From Ichthyophis bannanicus (Eukaryota; Chordata; Amphibia; Gymnophiona; Ichthyophiidae): a stretch of 64,000 bases of DNA. The notes beneath the pieces were generated by a model. The model was not told where the DNA came from. It saw only the letters and a program-made list of their open reading frames with translations, and searched no databases. Positions 11,804 to 21,789 of the stretch are shown piece by piece. The stretch lies in assembly GCA_033557465.1 (NCBI GenBank), contig CM066039.1, forward strand, positions 402,027,440 through 402,091,439, given 5' to 3'. Position numbers and translations under genes: made by a program. How positions within the stretch are numbered: position 1 is the first letter of the stretch; every line of letters begins with the position of its first letter.

Positions 11804-13809
11804 TGTAGCCACTGCATATCCGGCACAACAATGTCCATTAATGATGACAAGACTGCTTCCATCTACAAAGAAAGTCCGTTCAGGGTTCTCCAAAGGAACA
11901 TCAGTCAAATCCAGGCGACTTGAGAATACAGTGTCCATAGTTTCTAAACAGTCATGATCAGGGGGGGGTCAAGGCCAACTGGTAACAGCGTAGCACGTAG
12001 CAGGATTCACAGCTTGACTGACATTCAGTTGTATCTGGGGGTTATCACACAACATGCTCTGATACTTCAACATCCATGAATGCGTGAGCCAAAAACATCC
12101 TTTGTGTTCCATAAGGGTCAGAACAAAGTGCGGTACAGTAACTTGAAGATTTTGTCCCAGGGTGAGCTTGTCAGCTTTGCTCACTAGGAGGGCTGTAGCT
12201 GCAACAGCTCTCAAACAAGGGGGCCTTTTGCAACTACATCCAATTGTTTTGACAGATAGGCTACTGGCCGTTGCCAATATCCAAGAGATTGAGTCAACAC
12301 TCCTAGAACATTTCCTTGTGACTCATGAACATAGAGACTGAAAGGTTTTCTGGACATCTGGTAGACCCAGAGCTGGTGATAACATCAGAGCGGTTTTCAA
12401 AGATCGAAAGGCTGCATCCTGTTCAAGTCCCCATTCCAATGGAGACTTTTCCATCCCTTTGGTAGCTTGATACAAGGGTTTTGCTAGCAGCGCAAAATTG
12501 GGGATCCATATACGATAGTACCCTGCGGCACCCAAGAAGGCTCTCACTTGCCTCCTGGTGGTTGGAGTAGGAATACTGCATACAGCTTCTTTGCGTTCTG
12601 GTCCCAGGCGTCGAATTCCGCTGGACAACTGGAATTCCAGATATTTAACTTATTTGACATAATCGCACCTTGGCTCTTGAGACTTTGTATCCAGCCTCAT
12701 TAAAAAGGTGCAAGAGTTCACTGGTGGCTTGTAGACATTCACTTTCTGAGTTGGTGGCTATGAGCAAGTTGTTCACATACTGAAGAACCCTTTCTCCTGG
12801 GTTCATATAGTAGCTTGAAAGATTTAAAACAGCACTGGCGAGAGTAGGTGAGTTCTTAAATCCTTGGGGTAATCGAGTCCAGGTGAGTTGGCCCTGCCTT
12901 CCTGTTGTGGGGTCTTGCCATTCAAAAGCGAACAAAAGTTGGTGGGGGCTAAGCGTATGCAGAAAAAGGCATCTTTCAGGTCCAGGACAGTGAAATGAGT
13001 AGCCTCAGCGGGGATCAGTCCCAAGAGAATATAAGGATTTGGTACCACTGGGTGTATAGTTTCAGCTGCAGCATTCACTCGCCTCAGATCTTGTACTGGG
13101 CGGTAATCTCCTGTCCCAGGTTTCTTAACTGGGAGGAGGGGGTGTTCCAAGGTGACTGGCACTCCTTCAGAAGTCCATACTTCAGCAGTTTCATTAAATG
13201 GCAGTGGATACCTTCAATGGCTGGTCGGGGAAGAGGATACTGCTTCACATGCACTGGTTCCGCTCCTGGCTTGGGGGTGACGATGACAGGGGCTATGTTC
13301 TTCGCTAGGCCAGGTGGATTATCTTCTGCCCATACTTCAGGTGGGGCTAAAAGGTTAGGAGGTATACAGGAACTAGCTGGCTTGATTGGAGATGCACTAT
13401 AGAACCGCTACTCTTCTTCTCGGGGAACAGTCAGCACCATCAATCCAGCAGGCTTTGGGTTCACAGTCATTTGCATTTCTCCCCCTTCAGCAAAGGATAT
13501 CTGTGCCTGGAGCTTTGCAAGCAGATCTCGGCCCAATAGTGGAATAGGGCATTCAGGCATATACAAGAACTGGTGCGTTATTTTCTGTCCCCCTAGTTCA
13601 CACATGCGGTTCTGCAGGAAAGGCTTTGTGGCCTTAGCCCCAGTAGCTCTGACAATGGTGATGCATCGAGAAAACAAAGGGGCTACTGGCTTTAGTATTC
13701 TGCTCCTGTATCCCCCATAAAGTCCATATATTGGTCCCCTATTTTCAGACTGACCATAGGCTTCTGGGGACCCAGGGAAACTTGGAGCCCAGTCTGGCCT
13801 AGTCTTCAT
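11804..13809 (-). pseudogene. Provirus protease and polymerase remnant
   Basis: Protease: a DTGA active-site box is at 13712-13701 and the C-terminal LLGRDLL motif is readable at about 13540 in a different frame. Polymerase: finger and palm motifs ([31 protein letters not shown]) lie at 13130-12840. The catalytic box reads YVNN instead of YVDD at about 12778-12766. The connection region spans 12628-12000, and the first RNase H strand (FFVDGSS) is near 11860. The sequence stops at 11804 inside RNase H. The order and motifs place it with gammaretroviruses. Confidence 0.85.
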
Positions 13810-13969
13810 CCATGCTGTAGCCCTCTTCGGCTGCCACTCACTCTATAGCTGCTTCCCTCTCTTGCTGGAACACTGTGCTCGGTTTATTTTTCCATGACTC
13901 TAAAATCAACCTGCTGTTCTCCAAGTGCTCCCTCCTCCCTTCCTGGGGGTGGAGTCAAGATGCGGGCAT

Positions 13970-14820
13970 TCACTTCTCTAATGTCCTTCTTCTCTGCAAT
14001 GGGCGCACTGATTCGCACCCAGTGGGGGGCCGATCATTTTCACGACCCCTTCCACTTCCTCTGCTCCTTCGATTAGGAAAACCTCGTCGTTCAACTAAAG
14101 CAGCAGCAAGAAGATCTGCTTTCTTCTTCATCTTACGTTCACTTTCTCTGTCACATTTATTTTCATGATTCACAAACACTTTTCTGAGCAACTTTCATTA
14201 ACTGTCATGCCCGCAAATCCATCCAGTTTCTGCAATTTCCGTTTTATATCTCTCTGGGACTGACTGACAAAAACTGCATCTACCATACACAAATTCTCCT
14301 GGGCTGCTGGATCGGGACTGTCTGGGTTCCACTTCATGTTCTCGGGCGCTGGCTGTGAGTGACCCTGAACTGGCAAATGAATCCCTGCTTGTAGTGTCAT
14401 TGGTGGACTGTGGCCCACTCGGAGTACTTTAAACTGAGCCAGGGGCTTCCGGTCAAGAGGGGGTGCACGTCCTCCTGCTGCGGAGGTGGCTGGTGAACTA
14501 CTTGGGGTACATCTGCAGGGAGGTGTCCCCCCCCTGCCCTAGGCTCTGCCCGGGGTGGTGGCAGAGCTGAGGGGACTGACCTATAAAGATACTGGGACGG
14601 ACAGAGTGGAATGTCTGGAGATTCTGGGGCAGAATAAATGGGCAGCTTTTTTTTCTTCCAGACTTCTGGGCCCCCCTCCCTTGTGGCTTTTTTTCTCACA
14701 AACATTTAACCAGGAGTCTATGTAGGGGAACTGATCAGGGAACATTTTCTGTACAATCTGATGAACATGGGAAATATCAAAGGTGCCCTCACGGGCCATG
14801 AAGTAGCTAACACTGGCCAC
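13970..14820 (-). pseudogene. Provirus gag remnant
   Basis: A matrix-like N-terminus is open from 14820, followed by a proline-rich stretch. A capsid C-terminal-like segment (DIRKRKL-type charged helix region, about 14270-14180) lies close behind. At about 14010-13975 there is a single nucleocapsid zinc knuckle of C-X2-C-X4-H-X4-C type, with an in-frame amber codon just after the histidine. The total of about 850 bp is much shorter than a complete gag, so most of capsid seems deleted. Frames are shifted several times. Confidence 0.7.
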
Positions 14821-16256
14821 TCCCTTTCACAGAGCATTTCTAATTGGGACGGAGACATTCTAATTCCATAGTCTCCAGCAAATCCCTTAATTTAGATAAG
14901 GTCCTTAAAATATAAAACTATTATTTTGCAACATGTTATAACAATCCCAATAGAAAGAACTATGGCTCCTAACATGACGGTCACATATCTATTACGTATG
15001 ACTGGAATAAAAATACTTGGCATGGAAACTAACTGCCAGCCGTAATCAGCATTTAAGCTGAACAATGTCTCTGCAAAAGAAATTACTTTAAATCTTACAG
15101 TTCAGAAAGCAGACATTACATTCCCTCAGGATTTAAATCATTTTCAAGCCGCGATCTGGTACTACTGGCTCGGGATGCTTCATAGCCCTGTCAGGGTTCT
15201 TAACCTCTACTTCAAAGGTCAAAGGAAAAACAGAAGCAGTTTCCTTAATTTCTCTATTATTTCTGTTTGAACCATTACAGTGCTTGCTGAAGATTTAAAC
15301 ATAAAAAGACACAAGACAAGGCTAAGCCCACAAATGCATTATACCTATAGCTCTACAGAAATCCTTCTCACTTGGTCCGAACAAGAACAGTTGAGGAACT
15401 CGAACGGGGTTAATAATTCTGACTAAACATTCTTATTAAATGATATATAATACATGACCATAGCAGAAGGAACATCACTATTAGAACATATTGAATAAAA
15501 CAGGTATAATTTTCCTGAAATAAGCACAAATTAACCCAGCTGCAGAACGTTGAAAATAAGCCTTCACAGGGTTAACCGATACTAAACATTCCTTTGTACA
15601 GGCACGCCCCTTCTCTCTCTGCTTGCCAGTCTCACGCTATGCTGAAGAAAAATAAAATCACAGAGGCAGCTGTCTTTGTACGTAGAAGTGACTCCTGAGT
15701 TAGTTTTGTTGCTTTATTTCTCCTCATCCTTTCTCAGTATCATTTCTCAATCGGTAAACTGTTTCATGAATTACCCGACAGAATAATCTTACATTAGACG
15801 GGAAACCAGCGGTTTCAACAGATAACAAATAAAAACAACAGACAAACACCAAACACTTTCTCCTGTTCGCTTGGTCTGTATTCAAGACCTCTCATTCACA
15901 CTAGCAGACATTCAAGACAGAATAAATCCCAACGTAAATAAATCCCAATAAACAGAATCCCAATAAAACCTGACTGACTGACTGGCTGAGGGGTTGGTGG
16001 GTTCAGTCTCTGCTTATACCTTTAAGACTTTTGAGACCTACTAGGACCGCCCCGAGAGGTGATGAGACTCTCAAGCGCTTATTCCAGAATCCCGACTGGC
16101 AGACAGACTGACTGAGTAGCAGAAAAGATCTACTCACCGGATCCGGTTCCCGATACCAAACCAGTTCTTGGGTTGGATCCTGGACTCCCCTCGGGTTCGG
16201 AGGTGTCGGCCAGCCAGAACCAGCAACCTGCGGAGGCAAGGAGGAGCCCCCCCGAT
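14821..16256 (-). other. Provirus leader region
   Basis: About 1.4 kb lies between the LTR and the first gag frame. It contains the splice donor at 16137-16136 and otherwise no recognisable coding. It is long for a gammaretroviral leader, so it may include unrelated or deleted sequence. Confidence 0.5.
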
Positions 16257-16955
16257 ACAAGAGGAGCGGGCGGCGCCAGAGGCTCCCCTGCGATCAGTCA
16301 GGTGCGACACTAACCGGACCAAACCTCTTGAGGCGAGAAGTCGTGGTATAATCACTTGCATACCATCCCCTGCTCGCACATTCCCGCCCAACGCACCAAG
16401 AATATGTAGCAGCTGATAAGCATGCAATAAATAATACCAGGAGTCAGTTCAAAGATCCAAGCCAATTTATTGTGCACAGGCTCAGAGAGTCAAGCTTCAA
16501 AAAGGACTGAGCAACATTCTTACAGAGACATACTCATTTATACATTTTTCTTCCACTTGATACATGCAGACTTTCTATTGGTTCCAACGCCCCTGCACCT
16601 GTCCAATAAGGGACCCTCTCTGGGCCTAACACCCTGTTCCCCCCTTCTCAGGCTATTCTAACAAAGGCTCAGTTTCTAGACATAAACACATCCCTACTAC
16701 AAGGTCATTTCTAGGCTCAGAGAATGTGAGAATGCAAAACACTGGAACATATCTATCATCACCATAAAAGAATTGAATAAGGATTAACACAAACTTATCA
16801 AAAGCAGTTTAGAGCGGTTTAAGGCAGATCCTCAGACCTTCACTGACTTTGATCTTTTTCAGCACTACTATTTCTAGGTGGGGGTGGGGACTAAGACCTA
16901 GTTTGCAGGCCTCTCATACATGTACAGGCTATTATATAGGCCATGGCCTACCACA
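16257..16955 (-). promoter_or_regulatory. 5' LTR of the provirus
   Basis: It begins TGTGGTAGGCC at 16955 on the minus strand. Core promoter elements follow in the expected order: a CCAAT box (16581-16577), a TATAAAT box (16542-16536) and an AATAAA signal (16471-16466). The 3' boundary is set by the G-rich primer-site-like run at about 16254-16240, which resembles the tRNA-Pro type only imperfectly. The boundary is therefore uncertain by several bases. Confidence 0.72.
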
Positions 16956-18790
16956 CTAGATGAAATAAATGACTACTTCTTGGAGCAGCTGGTTCATGAA
17001 CCGACAAGAGGAGAAGTTATTCTGGACCTAGACCTTAGTGGAACACAAGATCTGATGCAAGAGATAAGGGTTTGGGACCACTTGGCAATAGTGATCATAG
17101 CATGATCACATTTGATTTAATAAATGGAAGAAAGATGGCAAGGAAATCCACAGTACTACATTTTAACTTTCAAAAGGGAGACTATGATAAAATGAGGAAA
17201 ATAGTTAAGAAAAAACTAAAAGGTGCAGCTGCAAAAGTTAAAGATTTACATGAAGCATAGGTGTTGTTTCAAAGTACTATCTTGGGAGCCCAGACAAGAT
17301 GTAGTCCACAGTTTAAGAAAAAAGTAGAAGGAAGGCCAAAAAACTGGCAGCATGGTTTAAAGGTGAGGTCAGAGAGGCTGTTGTAGCCAAAAATACATCT
17401 TTCAAGAAATGGAAAAAGGAGCCTAATGACGAACACAGGAGACAAATTAAGCACTGGCAAGTTAGATGCAAGGCATTGATAAGGCAGTCAAAAGAGAGAA
17501 TTTGAAAAGAAGCTTGCCATGGAAGCATAAACACATAATAAAAAATTTTTCAAGTACAGTCGTAGCAAAAAAACATGAGAGGCTCAGTTGGACCATTGGA
17601 CAACAGAGGAGTAAAAGTGGTGCTAAGGGAGGACAAGGCCATAGCAGAGAGACTAAATGAATTCTTTACTGTGAAGATGTAGGGAAGTTACCCGTGCCTG
17701 AAATGGTACAGTGACCCTGACATCAGCATCAGGCAAAATGACAGAAACCATTATAAAGAAACTTGCTGAAGATGTAGATAGTCATGGTTTAATGGGAGAA
17801 ATCCAATATGGATTTAGCCAAGGAAAGTCTTGTCTTACTAATCGGTTATATTTTTTTGAAGATTTATTTTTATTTATTTATTTAGCAAGCATTTGTATAC
17901 CGCTCCTTCCAGCGATCAGAAGCGGGTAAGATTACATGGAAAAAGCTGTCGAATCAAGACAGAATAAATTTGATTTGTACATAAAGATTCGAAAGGTTAG
18001 CACGTCACGCAGAAAATTAACTACTTCTAAGCTAAGGGGATAATAATTTACATATGTACATTTATACATTACAGGTTTTCTGGGGTGCTGTGGGGGAGTT
18101 GCCCCTCATGCGAGTTTAGTACAGGTTGAAATGACTTTGAAATAGGTGGGTTTTGAGTTTCTTTCTAAAGTCGGCTAGATCAATGCTGGCTCGTAGGTCG
18201 GGTGTGAATGAACAGATAGACAAAGGTGAGCTGGTTGATAAAGTTTATTTGGACTTTCAGAAAGCCTTTGACAAAGTCTTTCATGAGAGACGTTTGGCAA
18301 AATTAAAAAGTCATGGGATTGGAAGCAGTGTAGTTTTGTGGATCAGGAACTGGTTAAAAGACAGAAAGCAGAGAGTAGGGCTAAATGGCCAATTTTCTCA
18401 TTGGATAAATGTGAACTGTGGAGTACCCCAGGGATCTGTGCTGGGCCCACTGCTGTTTAACATATTCATAAATGACCTGGGAATAGGAATAATGAGTGAT
18501 GTGATCAAATTTGCAGATGACATAAAATAATTTAAAGTTGTTGAAATGCAAGAGGATTGTGAAAAATTGCAAGACCTTGAAAAACTGGAAGACTGGACAA
18601 CCACATGGCAGATGACATTTAATGTGGATAAGTACAAAGTTATGCACCTAGGAGAGAGCAACACAAACTATGCCTACACGATGCAAGGTAGCATCTTAGA
18701 AACTACCACCCAGGAAAAAGATTTAGGTGTTATCATGGATAATATGTTGAAACCCTCTGCCCAGTGTGCAGCGAGCTAGAAATCATAAGG
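16956..18790 (+). pseudogene. CR1-B ORF2 remnant (endonuclease end and RT)
   Basis: The endonuclease C-terminus resumes at 16956 (FLEQLVHEPTR, then DHLAIVI where the family has GNSDHS). A linker follows. RT starts at about 17690 (LTSASGKMTETIIKK). An L2 fragment interrupts it at 17858-18205. It resumes at 18207 with YLDFQKAFDKV, PQGSVLGPLLFN and FADD (18510-18521), with a stop shortly after. The post-RT domain continues from 18546. Stops occur at several points. Confidence 0.8.
17858..18205 (-). mobile_element. L2 3' fragment inside the CR1-B RT
   Basis: The tail ATTTATTTATTT is followed by TATACCGCTCCTTCCAGCGA, the hairpin in reverse complement, and then 3' UTR-like sequence. It sits between the RT blocks ending FFE and beginning VNEQIDKGE. 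These are contiguous in the copy at 33907-34764. Confidence 0.75.
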
Positions 18791-19151
18791 AAAGGCATGG
18801 AGAATAAAACAAAGTATATTATAATGCCTCTGTATGGAAGGATAGACTAGATAGGCCATGTGGTCTTTTTCTGTCATCATATTTCTATGTTTCTATGTAT
18901 CGTTCCATGGTGCGACTACACTTTGAATATTGTCAGCAATTCTGGTCGCCATATCTTAAAAAGGATATAGCTGAATTAGAAAAGATACACAGAAGAGCAA
19001 CAAAAATGGTAAAGGGAATGGAAGGATATCCCTATGAGGAGAGGTTTAAAAGGTTGGGGCTCTTTGATTTGGAAAGAGATGGCTAAGGGGAGATACGATA
19101 GAGGTCTATAAATTAATGAATGGAGTGGAACGGGTAAATATAGATCGATTG

Positions 19152-20701
19152 CACTGGTCAACATTGAAATCGTTATGGACTTTAAAAGGCCCTAATCTGT
19201 ATTATCTTGGTGAGCTGAACACGAATATAACATTAAAAAAATTATTGGCTCTCGTTTTGAAGATATTGCATATAGTTCATTTTTGACGTTTCACCGTGTA
19301 AATGTATCCAGTAGGACATCAACAACATCCAAAATAAGCCTTGAATGATGTAATATTGCATCACATTGCATAATACCAGCATGCACACATCATCCAGAGT
19401 TGATTGCATCACTTTCTGATGCAATGCAATACTACTGCCAGACGGCTGCTGAAGCCATCTGACGTCAGCAGTGTACTATACGCAGTCGGAAAGGAAAGTA
19501 ATCTGGTATTCTGTTCCGATATTGAAAGCCTCATGAATGCCTTAAAAATCACTCATGACCCACAAGACTGGAGACTATTTATAGACTCTTTGAAACTGAG
19601 TCTGAAGGCTGTGCTTTTGAACAATGGAAACCGTCTTCCATCTATTCCAGTAGCGCATGCCGTCCACATGAAAGAGACATATGATAACTTAAAGCATCTA
19701 CTGACTTCCATTAACTATAACAAGTACAGCTGGCACCTCTGTGGTGACTTGAAGGTAGTTGCCCTTTTAATGGGACTGCAGCAGGGATATATAAAATACA
19801 TGTGTTTCTTATGTGAGTGGGATATCCGAGCAAGGGATTGGCACTACTTGCAGAAAGAATGGAATCGCAGACAAAATGTAACAGCTGGAGAGAAGAATAT
19901 CCAGCACCCAGCTCTGGTTGAGGCTCACAAAATCCTGCTACTGCCCCTTCACATCAAACTAGGTTTGATGAAAAATTTTGTGAAAGTCATGGACCGCCCT
20001 TTGCCAGCTTTCCGATATCTGCATGAAAAATTCCCTCGACTCAGCGAAGCAAAGATTAAAGAGGGAGTTTTTGTGGGTCCTCAGATTCGCGAGCTTTTCA
20101 AAGATGACCGGTTCAACAACTTGCTGCAGGGCGATGCGAAACAAGCATGGAATGCTTTTCGCCTAGTGTCAACAAACTTTCTCGGGAATGTTAGGGCAGA
20201 AAACTACAAGGAACTAGTAGAAGACATGCTGATGCAGTATCAGAAACGTGGCTGCAATATGTCTCTAAAGATCCATTTCCTTGATTCCCATCTCGATTTC
20301 TTTCCTGACAATTGTGGTATGGTTAGTGATGAACAGGGCAAATGTTTTCACCAGGATATCGCAACGATGGAGCAAAGATACCAGGGAAAATGGTCGACTA
20401 CAATGCTGGCTGACTACTGCTGGACACTCCCCAGAGAAGCTCCTGAACAGCTGTATAAGAGACAGGCAAAAAAATCTAAGAAGTAGTCTATGACTTGGTT
20501 TCTTACAGGTATTAACCGAAGTCCTATTATATATTTACTATTAACATGCATTTCATGATGTAAACTAATTCTTGTAGATTACAAAAAAACTAGAGCCAAC
20601 TTTGCAATTTCACTGTCATATTCATGTTCAGCATATAAAAATTGATAAATTACTATTTTTATTTCAGTAACATGACTTTTGTAAAAATTTGTTGACCAGT
20701 G
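19152..20701 (+). mobile_element. DNA transposon with 12-bp inverted termini
   Basis: The element starts CACTGGTCAACA at 19152 and ends TGTTGACCAGTG at 20701, a perfect 12-bp terminal inverted repeat. It interrupts the CR1-B 3' region. The flanks GATCGATTG and TTTACACCATC are adjacent in other CR1-B copies (for example 43173-43185). By that comparison no clear target-site duplication is left; at most 1-2 bp is possible. The interior is filled by one transposase-like frame. The CACTG terminus recalls the CACTA/Transib group, but the superfamily is not established. Confidence 0.85.
19404..20486 (+). CDS. Transposase-like protein of an uncharacterised family
   Basis: An uninterrupted 360-codon frame lies between the inverted termini of the transposon. 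The first 25 or so residues look like random upstream sequence. From about residue 28 the frame has well-ordered blocks: HMKETYDNLKHLL, CGDLKVVALLMGLQQGY, CFLCEWDIRARDWHY (Cys-X2-Cys), LPLHIKLGLMKNFVKVMD, FVGPQIRELFKDDRF, NFLGNVRAENYKELV, SLKIHFLDSHLDFFPDN, DEQGKCFHQD and MLADYCWTL, ending in a basic tail. I recall related hypothetical proteins scattered through animal genomes with these same blocks; no function is proven to my knowledge. Conserved Asp and Glu residues could form an RNase H-like centre (inference). The intact frame suggests recent activity or selection. Confidence 0.8.
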   Translation: MHHFLMQCNTTARRLLKPSDVSSVLYAVGKESNLVFCSDIESLMNALKITHDPQDWRLFIDSLKLSLKAVLLNNGNRLPSIPVAHAVHMKETYDNLKHLLTSINYNKYSWHLCGDLKVVALLMGLQQGYIKYMCFLCEWDIRARDWHYLQKEWNRRQNVTAGEKNIQHPALVEAHKILLLPLHIKLGLMKNFVKVMDRPLPAFRYLHEKFPRLSEAKIKEGVFVGPQIRELFKDDRFNNLLQGDAKQAWNAFRLVSTNFLGNVRAENYKELVEDMLMQYQKRGCNMSLKIHFLDSHLDFFPDNCGMVSDEQGKCFHQDIATMEQRYQGKWSTTMLADYCWTLPREAPEQLYKRQAKKSKK

Positions 20702-21029
20702 TTTACACCATCAAAAAGTAGAAAGAATAGAGGACACACTTTGAAGCTACAATGCAACCCATTTAAGGCTTATAAGAGAGGATGTAGTAAAAGCTGTCAG
20801 TGTAGCTGGGTTTAAAAAAGGTTTGGACAAGTTCCTGTAAGAAAGATCTATAAACCATTAATAAAGAGGACCCAGGAAATCCATTACTTTCCCCGGGACA
20901 TGCACTGTGGAACCTGTCTTCCTCTTTGGGAACCTGCCACTTAGTTGTGACCTGGCTTGGCCACTGTTGGAAACAGGATACTGAGCTTGATGGACCTTAG
21001 TGTGACCCAGTAAGGCATTTCTTATGTTC

Positions 21030-21640
21030 CCTGTGCTGTGCGGTGTCCGGGAATTCGTCCTCTGTTGAAATTGGAGAGGAAGTTGAAGGACTGGCGGGAA
21101 TCGTGCCAAAGCCCTGGCAATGGAGACGAGAGGGTCTGGCGCTCCTGACACTCCATGCCCTAAGTGCTCAGTGGAGGCTCTCTGTGGAGGTTCCCGGAAT
21201 CGATTAGGTGGGAATGCCACTCCACTATCAGCTGGACCCCCATGGGCGAGGCACCCACAGTGGAGGGGGCCCATAGTCGGCCCCAAGGAACCAGAAGTTA
21301 CTGGTATTGGGGCCCTCTTCTGTGCCAGGAAGGCAGCCAGGCTGCACTCATGGGTCACCAGCATGGAATCACAGGAAGGCAAGGGTACGTGTACTTAAAA
21401 AAAAAAAACGAACGAGGATGGCAAAAAACACATCCCAATTCCATTAACAGATTTTTCCAGGGTGCAGATGGACGTCTGAAGGGCTCCGCGGAAAAAGAGA
21501 CTGAGGTAAGATGGCTCCCTTGGGCGGGAAGGCAACCTCGCATGTGTGGTTCATCTCCCAAAGGCTTTCTTCGGGAGCTACCACTCTGATCACCCATAAG
21601 TGAGGAATGTTTCCTGCTTGGTCCTGGAGAAACACATGGA
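21030..21640 (-). mobile_element. DIRS-A 5' end fragment
   Basis: The terminal-repeat end is at 21440-21632 (CAAAGGCTTTCTTCGGGAGC, then a degenerate TGAGGAATGTTTCCTGCTTG). It is followed inward by GC-rich sequence resembling the gag 5' region at 21040-21400. It lies between two CR1-B pieces. No intact frame. Confidence 0.6.
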
Positions 21641-21789
21641 TATTATAATAACTCTGCATCTTTCCATGGTGCGACTGCACCTTAATATTGTGTGCAATTC
21701 TGGTCGTTGTATCTTAAAAAGGATATAGCAGAATTAGAAAAGGTAATGGGGGATGCAAGAATACCCCTATGAGTAAAGTCTTAAAAGGT

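Larger units (their letters stand above)
11804..16955 (-). mobile_element. Defective gammaretrovirus-like endogenous provirus
   Basis: An old class I endogenous retrovirus is inserted in the CR1-B endonuclease region. On the minus strand the order is: 5' LTR (16955 to about 16257), a proline-tRNA-like primer site (about 16254-16240), leader with splice donor CCG|GTGAGTA (GT at 16137-16136), gag (14820-13970), protease (about 13810-13408) and RT to the start of RNase H (13162-11804). Integrase, env and a 3' LTR are absent. The 4-bp CTAG at 11800-11803 and 16956-16959 flanks it. Deleting the element joins the CR1 frame exactly. Many stops and frameshifts make it non-functional. Confidence 0.88.
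9076..21029 (+). mobile_element. Long CR1-B LINE copy carrying several nested insertions
   Basis: This is one plus-strand CR1 copy. The parts are: 5' UTR 9076-9900, ORF1 remnants 9900-11100, endonuclease 11300-11803 continuing at 16956-17240, linker 17240-17690, RT 17690-18540 (FADD box 18510-18521), post-RT 18546-19151 and 3' end 20702-21029. It ends at the GATGGACC...GGCATTTCTTATGTTC tail. Four kinds of later insert split it: L2 fragments, a CORE-SINE, an endogenous retrovirus and a DNA transposon. Removing each insert rejoins the CR1 reading frame or sequence. All CR1 frames carry stops, so the copy is old and inactive. Confidence 0.85.

Noticed and set aside
19152..20701. Assignment of the transposon to the CACTA or Transib superfamily
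   Set aside because: Only the CACTG start suggests it. The expected target duplication is not evident and the protein motifs were not matched to a known DDE core.
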